Below, piece by piece: positions 31,172 to 35,624 of a stretch of DNA of 35,624 nt. The stretch comes from Clostridia bacterium (GTDB lineage: Bacteria > Bacillota > Clostridia > Lachnospirales > Anaerotignaceae). Under the pieces are notes generated by a model, which made no database searches, was not told the origin of the DNA, and saw nothing but the letters and a program-made list of their open reading frames with translations. How positions within the stretch are numbered: position 1 is the stretch's first letter; each line of letters opens with the position of its first letter. The stretch is from NCBI GenBank assembly GCA_910575055.1, contig CAJTDC010000025.1, positions 1 to 35,624 on the forward strand, written 5' to 3'. The position numbers and the translations under genes were made by a program.

Positions 31172-31612
31172 ATGTCAATTGTTCAGAATATTCTAAAAAT
31201 CGCTAAAGAAAATAAAGTAAATAACCAACAATTATGTAAAATCTTAAATACAAACTCTAGTAAAATATATGATTGGAAAGTCGGAAAATCCAAACCATCA
31301 GCAGATGATGTATTTACTCTTGCTGATTATTTTGATGTATCTATTGATTATTTAGTTGGTCGTACCAATACCAATGAACAAACGAATAATTGCTATTCAA
31401 ATAATATTAGTGACAATAGCTTTAATAATTTTATGCAAGGGAATATTATAAAAGAGGATACTTCTATTTCTGTTCCTGCATCTACTAATAAAAGTACACA
31501 ATTATCAAAAGAAGAAACCGAAATATTAGACATATATCGTTCTTTAGACATTAGAAACAAAAGCAAATTTTTAAATATGATTTTTGATATAGAAAAAGAA
31601 AATGCTAATTGA
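31172..31612 (+). CDS. XRE-family repressor with C-terminal extension
   Basis: 146 residues: HTH NKVNNQQLCKILNTNSSKIYDWKVGKSKPSADDVFTLADYFDVSIDYLVGRT, an Asn/Ser-rich linker, and a helical tail (LSKEETEILDIYRSLDIRNKSKFLNMIFDIEKE) resembling the end of the repressor at 28737. AGGAGG upstream. The membrane-protein gene starts 14 bases after its stop, so the two are probably one transcript. Confidence 0.82.
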   Translation: MSIVQNILKIAKENKVNNQQLCKILNTNSSKIYDWKVGKSKPSADDVFTLADYFDVSIDYLVGRTNTNEQTNNCYSNNISDNSFNNFMQGNIIKEDTSISVPASTNKSTQLSKEETEILDIYRSLDIRNKSKFLNMIFDIEKENAN

Positions 31613-31626
31613 AAGGAGAATTTATT

Positions 31627-32274
31627 TTGAAACTTATTGTAGCTATTATAAAGGCTTATATAGTTCTTTCATGTGCTGTTTTAGAGGTCGCTGTTGTTAT
31701 CGGATTTTTTTCAACTTCACCAAAAACAATATCTGATTTTTTTACTTTTATTATATTTATTATAATATGTTCGGCTATGATTTATTGGATATTACGTATC
31801 AAAAAACCTAAAAAAACAAATATTCCTATGAAGCAAGTACTAAACAATTCAAATATAGATTATTTTACTTTACAAGCAGATGGTAATATTGGTGTATTTA
31901 ACGATTGCCTTAACTTAGTACAGAAAACAAAAAAAATAGATACTTTTTTTATGAGATATGATTTAGGGTTACAAAAAATAGTTACATTAAAGGAAGCTAT
32001 AAAAGCCAAAACAATATCAATTCCTAATATAAATGAAATGGAAAATAACTTTGTTGACATTGCACAAAGTAGAAAAAAAAGTGTGTTGATTGCTACTATT
32101 GATGCAGAATATCAAAGAATTAGTAAATTAAAAACACCAAAAACACGACATAAACATTGGTCAGATTTATTAAAACAAATAGAACAATATGAAGGATATT
32201 ATCATGATTGTAAAGATTTTTATTTACAACAAATACAATTTATAAAGGGTCAAATATTAAACAATAGTCAATAA
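31627..32274 (+). CDS. membrane protein downstream of the repressor
   Basis: 215 residues from TTG 31627, preceded by AAAGGAG with spacing of eight; an upstream in-frame TTG at 31609 is too early. Two membrane helices (residues about 3-26 and 35-55), then a soluble region of 155 residues rich in helices. No known domain recognised. A membrane protein co-transcribed with a lysogeny repressor would fit superinfection exclusion or phage defence, but this is only positional inference. Confidence 0.6.
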   Translation: MKLIVAIIKAYIVLSCAVLEVAVVIGFFSTSPKTISDFFTFIIFIIICSAMIYWILRIKKPKKTNIPMKQVLNNSNIDYFTLQADGNIGVFNDCLNLVQKTKKIDTFFMRYDLGLQKIVTLKEAIKAKTISIPNINEMENNFVDIAQSRKKSVLIATIDAEYQRISKLKTPKTRHKHWSDLLKQIEQYEGYYHDCKDFYLQQIQFIKGQILNNSQ

Positions 32275-32354
32275 TTAAAAAATAAGAAATCAAACGTGTA
32301 AAGCACGGAAGCACTTATCAATTATCCATAAAGTAATAAAAAGGAGGAATTTAT

Positions 32355-32576
32355 ATGTCAACATTAGAAAAAACAATTACTTTATTACAAACAATGCCTG
32401 AAACATCTATTGAAAAAGTTTATCAATATATACAAGTTTTACAATTACAAACTGATGATACACAAATAGTATCGTCTGCCTTTGGTATCGCTCATAAATA
32501 TGCTAATTTAGATTTGATTGAAAAAGAAAAGGAGGCTTTTGAAAATGCCATGTTCAAAAAGCACTCCAATCGTTGA
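32355..32576 (+). CDS. antitoxin partner of the PIN toxin
   Basis: 73 residues: TLEKTITLLQTMPETSIEKVYQYIQVLQLQTDDTQIVSSAFGIAHKYANLDLIEKEKEAFENAM. The pattern resembles DUF2281/VapB-like antitoxins (LPExxxxxVxxYIxFL, a linker, then an acidic toxin-binding tail). AAGGAGG upstream. It overlaps the PIN gene by 32 bases, the usual arrangement. Confidence 0.75.
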   Translation: MSTLEKTITLLQTMPETSIEKVYQYIQVLQLQTDDTQIVSSAFGIAHKYANLDLIEKEKEAFENAMFKKHSNR

Positions 32577-32955
32577 TGCAAATGTTATACTTCGTTATTT
32601 ATTAAATGACCATATAGAAATGTCATTACAAGCTAAAGAAATGATTGAACAAGGTGCTCGTACAAAACCAGAAATTATTGCAGAAGTAATATATGTATTA
32701 AAAGGCGTATATCAAGTAACGAGAGAGGATATATCTAGTTATATTAAAATGATTTTACATTGTATAGAATGTACTGATAGTGACATAGTAGAATATGCAG
32801 TTGACTTACTTGCTCGTTTTAAATTAGATTTCATTGATTGTCTTTTAATAGCTTATAATATTTTATATGATGATGCTATTTTTAGTTTTGACAAAAAATT
32901 AAATAAAAAATTAGCTGAACTTCAAAATGAAAAAGTTATCAGCCAAGATAAATAG
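32545..32955 (+). CDS. PIN-domain ribonuclease toxin (VapC-like)
   Basis: 136 residues from ATG 32545 (AAAGGAGG nine bases upstream). Motifs VDANVILRYLLND (first Asp), KPEIIAEVIYVL (Glu), KLDFIDCLLIAYN (third Asp) and AIFSFDKKLNKKL (fourth Asp): all four acidic residues of the PIN active site are present. It would cleave RNA when not bound by the antitoxin. Confidence 0.85.
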   Translation: MPCSKSTPIVDANVILRYLLNDHIEMSLQAKEMIEQGARTKPEIIAEVIYVLKGVYQVTREDISSYIKMILHCIECTDSDIVEYAVDLLARFKLDFIDCLLIAYNILYDDAIFSFDKKLNKKLAELQNEKVISQDK

Positions 32956-32961
32956 AAACAA

Positions 32962-33156
32962 ATGGAATATACTGCTAGGCAAAAAGCAATACTGGATTAT
33001 AATCAAGGTATGCTAGAAGCTAGACAGGAAGGTAAACAGGAAACCCGTATATCAATGGTAATAGAGATGTTACAAGAAGGGTTAAACATAAACACAATTT
33101 CTAAAATAAGCAAATTATCAATAACAGAAATTGAAGAATTAAAAAAGAACATCTAA
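32962..33156 (+). pseudogene. C-terminal remnant of an Rpn / PD-(D/E)XK transposase-like protein
   Basis: 64 codons: MEYTARQKAILDYNQGMLEARQEGKQETRISMVIEMLQEGLNINTISKISKLSITEIEELKK. This is the usual tail of Rpn-family (recombination-promoting nuclease) proteins: the ARxKAxxDYNxG stretch, a Gly/Glu hinge and a final helix pair. The nuclease domain is missing and there is no ribosome site, so it is probably a fragment left by an earlier insertion. Confidence 0.6.
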
Positions 33157-33167
33157 AAGAAAAATCG

Positions 33168-33206
33168 AAAAAAGCCCTTATTGCTGCTAACATAAAAGGG
33201 CTTTTT
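33168..33206 (+). terminator. intrinsic terminator before the integrase gene
   Basis: AAAAAGCCCTT / AAGGGCTTTTT with a loop of about 15 bases; T-run on the plus strand and A-run on the other side, so it may work both ways. Confidence 0.85.
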
Positions 33207-33246
33207 CAAAAAGAATTAATATAATTGGGGTTCTCTATTTATTATA

Positions 33247-33261
33247 TCAAAGCCGTCCTAC
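33247..33261 (+). repeat. 15-bp repeat TCAAAGCCGTCCTAC upstream of the integrase
   Basis: The same 15 bases occur at 28286-28300. Both copies are GC-rich islands in AT-rich non-coding DNA. One stands 43 bases before the integrase start, the other before the minus-strand early cluster. Confidence 0.6.
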
Positions 33262-33303
33262 ACTTTCAAGTTTTTTTACAAAACACGAAAGGATTGATAT
33301 AAT

Positions 33304-34289
33304 ATGGCAACAATTAGAAAAAGAGGTACTTCTTATCAAATTAGGGTATCTTGTGGTACTGATATCTATGGTAAAAAAATAATAAATTCTATGACATGGA
33401 AACCAGATGACAAAATGACACCACGTCAAATAGAAAAAGAATTAAATAAAATCGCTGTACAATTTGAAGAAAAAGTAAAAAAAGGAATTACTACAAAAAT
33501 AGATAATAAAATAAAAGTCGCTGAATTTTGTGATATTTATTTAGATATGCAGAAAAAAACACTTTCTCCTACAAGCTACTATTATTATAATGGCGTTATT
33601 AAAAATTACATCAAACCTGCATTAGGTCATATTAAATTAATAGATGTTACACCTTTACATATGCAAAAATTTATAAATGCTCTTTCAGAAAAAAATATAT
33701 CATCAACTTCTATCAAAACATATTATATTGTAGTACAATCATTATTTGGTTTTGCTCACAAAATGAATTTTTTAGAATATAATCCATCTGCTACAACAAA
33801 ATTAAATTTTCCAAAAGCTGCCCCAGCTCATACAGATATTTTAGACGAAAAGAATATCAAAAAGCTTTTAGAGTGCTTAGAAAATGAACCTATTATGTGG
33901 AGGGTACTTATTCACTTAGCTTTGTCCACTGGCTGTAGAAGGGGAGAATTAGCTGCCTTACAATGGGACGATATTTCTTGGGAAAAACATCAAATCAATA
34001 TTTGTAAAAGTTTGTATTATGTAAAAGGGGAAAAGAATATTAAATTGCCTAAAAGTAGCACAAGTAATCGTACTATTGTAGTACCAAATTATGTTATAGA
34101 AATGTTGAAGCAATATAGAACAAAACAATTAGAACTAAAATTGTCTTATGGGCAGGAATGGAATAAACATAATATGATTTTTACAGATAAAAAAGGAGAT
34201 TATATATTAGTCAATGCCATTTCAAAATGGTTCACTAACTTTTTAAAAAGAAATCATTTGCCACATATTAAGTTTCATGCCCTTCGTCA
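33304..34289 (+). pseudogene. int: tyrosine integrase, truncated inside the catalytic domain
   Basis: N-terminal AP2-like arm domain (TIRKRGTSYQIRVSCGTDIYGKK), SAM-like core (VAEFCDIYLDMQKKTLSPTSYYYYNGVIKNYIKPALG) and the first catalytic block (LSTGCRRGELAALQWDDI, with its Arg). The second block is reached (HIKFHALR, at 34276-34287). Relatives then read HTFAxxxL, but here the sequence turns into unrelated DNA, so the last His/Trp and the Tyr nucleophile are missing. The open frame runs on to 34413 only by chance, across the end of the serine recombinase gene. AAAGGA upstream. The prophage cannot excise with this gene as it stands. Confidence 0.85.
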
Positions 34290-34320
34290 ACAAAAAGTCA
34301 ATAGCAAGGCAAAAATTTTG

Positions 34321-35548
34321 TTATCTTTTTTGCAAAAAATCTTCTATTTTCCATTTGACCTCTATGCGATTTTCTTTAAAAATATAGATTTTATCAATAA
34401 AGATGTCAACTAATTTTTTACTAAGAGAATGAAAGTTATCTTTTTCTATTTTTTCTATCTGATTTTGGAACAAATTTCTTTTTTGATTGTATTGTAATTG
34501 AAAATCAATTTTTTCCAGTTTACTTTGTATTGGTTCTAACTCTTTTGTAAGCTCTAAATTTATTCTCATAAACTGTTCTTCTGTTAGATTTCCTTCAATA
34601 TATTGTTCATAAAATATTTTCTTTTTTTGTTGATACAATTTTACTTGTTTTTGTAATTCTATTTTTTGAGCTGTTTGCACATCAATATTACTTATTTGTT
34701 CCGCATTTTTTATTATTTCAATTTGTTTCAAAATCATTTGAAACACAATTTCTTCTAATTCTTTTTCTTCTATGCTCAAATTATGGCAAGAAAAGGCAGC
34801 ATCTACTTCAGAATATCTGCATATAAAAACAGCATTCTTTTTTGGTCGTCTATCCATATTATGGTTACAATAACCACAATATACTTTTCCTTTTAAGAGA
34901 TATTCTTTCTGTTTTCTACTTTTTATTTTTATATGAGGTAATTGTTTTTGCACCTGTTCAAATATTTCCTTTGTAATAATTGCTTCATGGTGATTGGGAA
35001 TTTTTATCCAATCTTTTTCATTTTGATTTACACTTTTTGTACCCAATTCTTTTACAACAGTTTTTCTCATAACATAAGTGCCAATATATTGTTCGTCAGA
35101 AAGTATCCTCTGAATTGTTGATAAAGTCCAAACATAAGGACTATGTAAATCAGGCATTTCCTGTCGTCTTTTACGCCCTTTATACACTTCTGGTATTACT
35201 ATTTTTCTATCATACAATTCTTTTGCAATTTTTGTATTACTCATACCTTGTAATGCAAGTTGAAATATCAATCTAACTGTATTTGCTGCTGGCTCATCCA
35301 TTTTCAATGTATTACCTTCTTTTTTGTAACCGTAGCAGCAATTTTTTTGAAATATACTCTCCTTTCTGCATTTTAGAATACTTTACACTTTTAGATTTTT
35401 CTGATAAATCTCTGCTGTAATATTCATTTTTCAGAAATTGTATAGTAACTGGAATACCACCAGCATTATTTTGTGTTTTATCACTGTCATAATTCTCATT
35501 GATAGAAATAAATCTAACATGATACAAGGGAAAAATCTGTTCTAAAAA
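34321..35548 (-). pseudogene. large serine recombinase, frameshifted and interrupted
   Basis: The segment next to the window edge (from 35548: LEQIFPLYHVRFISINENYDSDK, then DLSEKSKSVKYSKMQKGEYIS) is the end of the resolvase domain. At an A7 run near 35344 the frame moves by +1. It continues as CCYGYKKEGN, LKMDEPAANTVRLIFQLALQGMSNTKIAKEL, the zinc ribbon (VYCGYCNHNMDRR ... FICRYSE, FSCHN) and a coiled coil to the stop at 34321. This is a TndX/TnpX-type transposon recombinase. The stop lies only about 30 bases from the broken integrase, as expected when the recombinase gene ends its element. The catalytic Ser end is outside the window, beyond an apparent intron. Confidence 0.82.
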
Positions 35549-35624
35549 GTAGAGTAGGAAAGCACCGCCTTACTTTATTGCTAAAGCAGGTTTGTGCAGA
35601 CCCCTCCCTCAAACCGTGCTTGCA
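35549..35624 (-). other. 3' end of a group II intron (partial)
   Basis: On the minus strand the last 76 bases read GCAAGCACGGTTTGAGGGAGGGG, a spacer, then GGCGGTGCTTTCCTACTCTAC. This matches the end of domain V and a domain VI, with the 3' AC typical of bacterial group II introns. The recombinase reading frame resumes exactly after CTAC with TTT TTA GAA CAG. The catalytic first strand of domain V and any reverse transcriptase are outside the window. Confidence 0.7.

Noticed and set aside
34287-34413. Integrase continuing to 34413 as a functional protein
   Set aside because: After HALR the residues have no integrase similarity, and the last 90 bases are the antisense of the serine recombinase C-terminus.
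35325-35350. Programmed -1 frameshift in the serine recombinase
   Set aside because: The needed shift is +1, which slippage at A_AAA_AAA cannot give; an indel is more likely.
1-35624. tRNA or rRNA genes, and prophage attachment sites
   Set aside because: No cloverleaf or rRNA-like sequence was seen. The attachment site that should follow the integrase is not visible because that end is replaced by the inserted element.

Overview
The window is most of a decaying tailed-phage prophage, with a second mobile element inserted at its right end. The DNA is very AT-rich. Start codons sit behind strong Gram-positive Shine-Dalgarno sites (AGGAGG type), and the proteins resemble phage genes of Clostridia. 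A Lachnospiraceae-like or related Firmicute host is likely; this is inferred from family resemblance, not from a database search.

Layout. Positions 1-19.5k, minus strand, hold the late genes, read from high to low coordinates: ArpU-like late regulator (19.5k), small and large terminase (18.8-16.7k), portal, a 48-aa gene, a MuF head protein fused to a zincin-like toxin domain with a putative immunity gene, XkdF-like protease, scaffold-like protein, a truncated connector joined to a tape-measure remnant, LysM baseplate protein, a hub/baseplate-J fusion, a DUF2313-type tail protein and two tandem tail-fibre genes. Positions 19.6-25.8k, minus strand, hold early replication and recombination genes: MazG-like, RusA remnant, DnaC-like loader, a frameshifted replication initiator containing a candidate origin, PD-(D/E)XK nuclease and Sak4-like ATPase. 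Positions 25.8-31.6k are a patchwork of seven small XRE-type regulators in both orientations with short early genes between them. Positions 31.6-33.2k hold a membrane protein, a PIN toxin-antitoxin pair and an Rpn remnant. From 33.3k a tyrosine integrase gene starts, but it ends abruptly inside its catalytic domain, where a large serine recombinase gene (opposite strand, frameshifted) begins. That gene is itself interrupted by what looks like the 3' end of a group II intron at the window edge.

Two themes stand out. First, essential phage genes are broken. The large terminase lacks its Walker B segment and RusA lacks its catalytic core, both in frame. A hub protein is fused in frame to baseplate J. 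No major capsid, sheath, tube or first part of the tape measure is present. The small terminase, replication initiator and serine recombinase are frameshifted. A DUF3560-like gene and a small early gene carry TGA stops at likely Trp positions. Second, selfish or defence-type cargo looks intact: two HicAB pairs, a BrnTA pair with a perfect 24-bp palindromic promoter operator, a TxpA/RatA-like type I toxin with antisense RNA and hidden ribosome site, a VapBC-like PIN pair, and the MuF-zincin toxin with its partner. The likely picture is a grounded prophage kept as an addiction and competition island. Where divergent promoters could be read, the candidate repressor operator repeatedly sits exactly between the -35 and -10 boxes.
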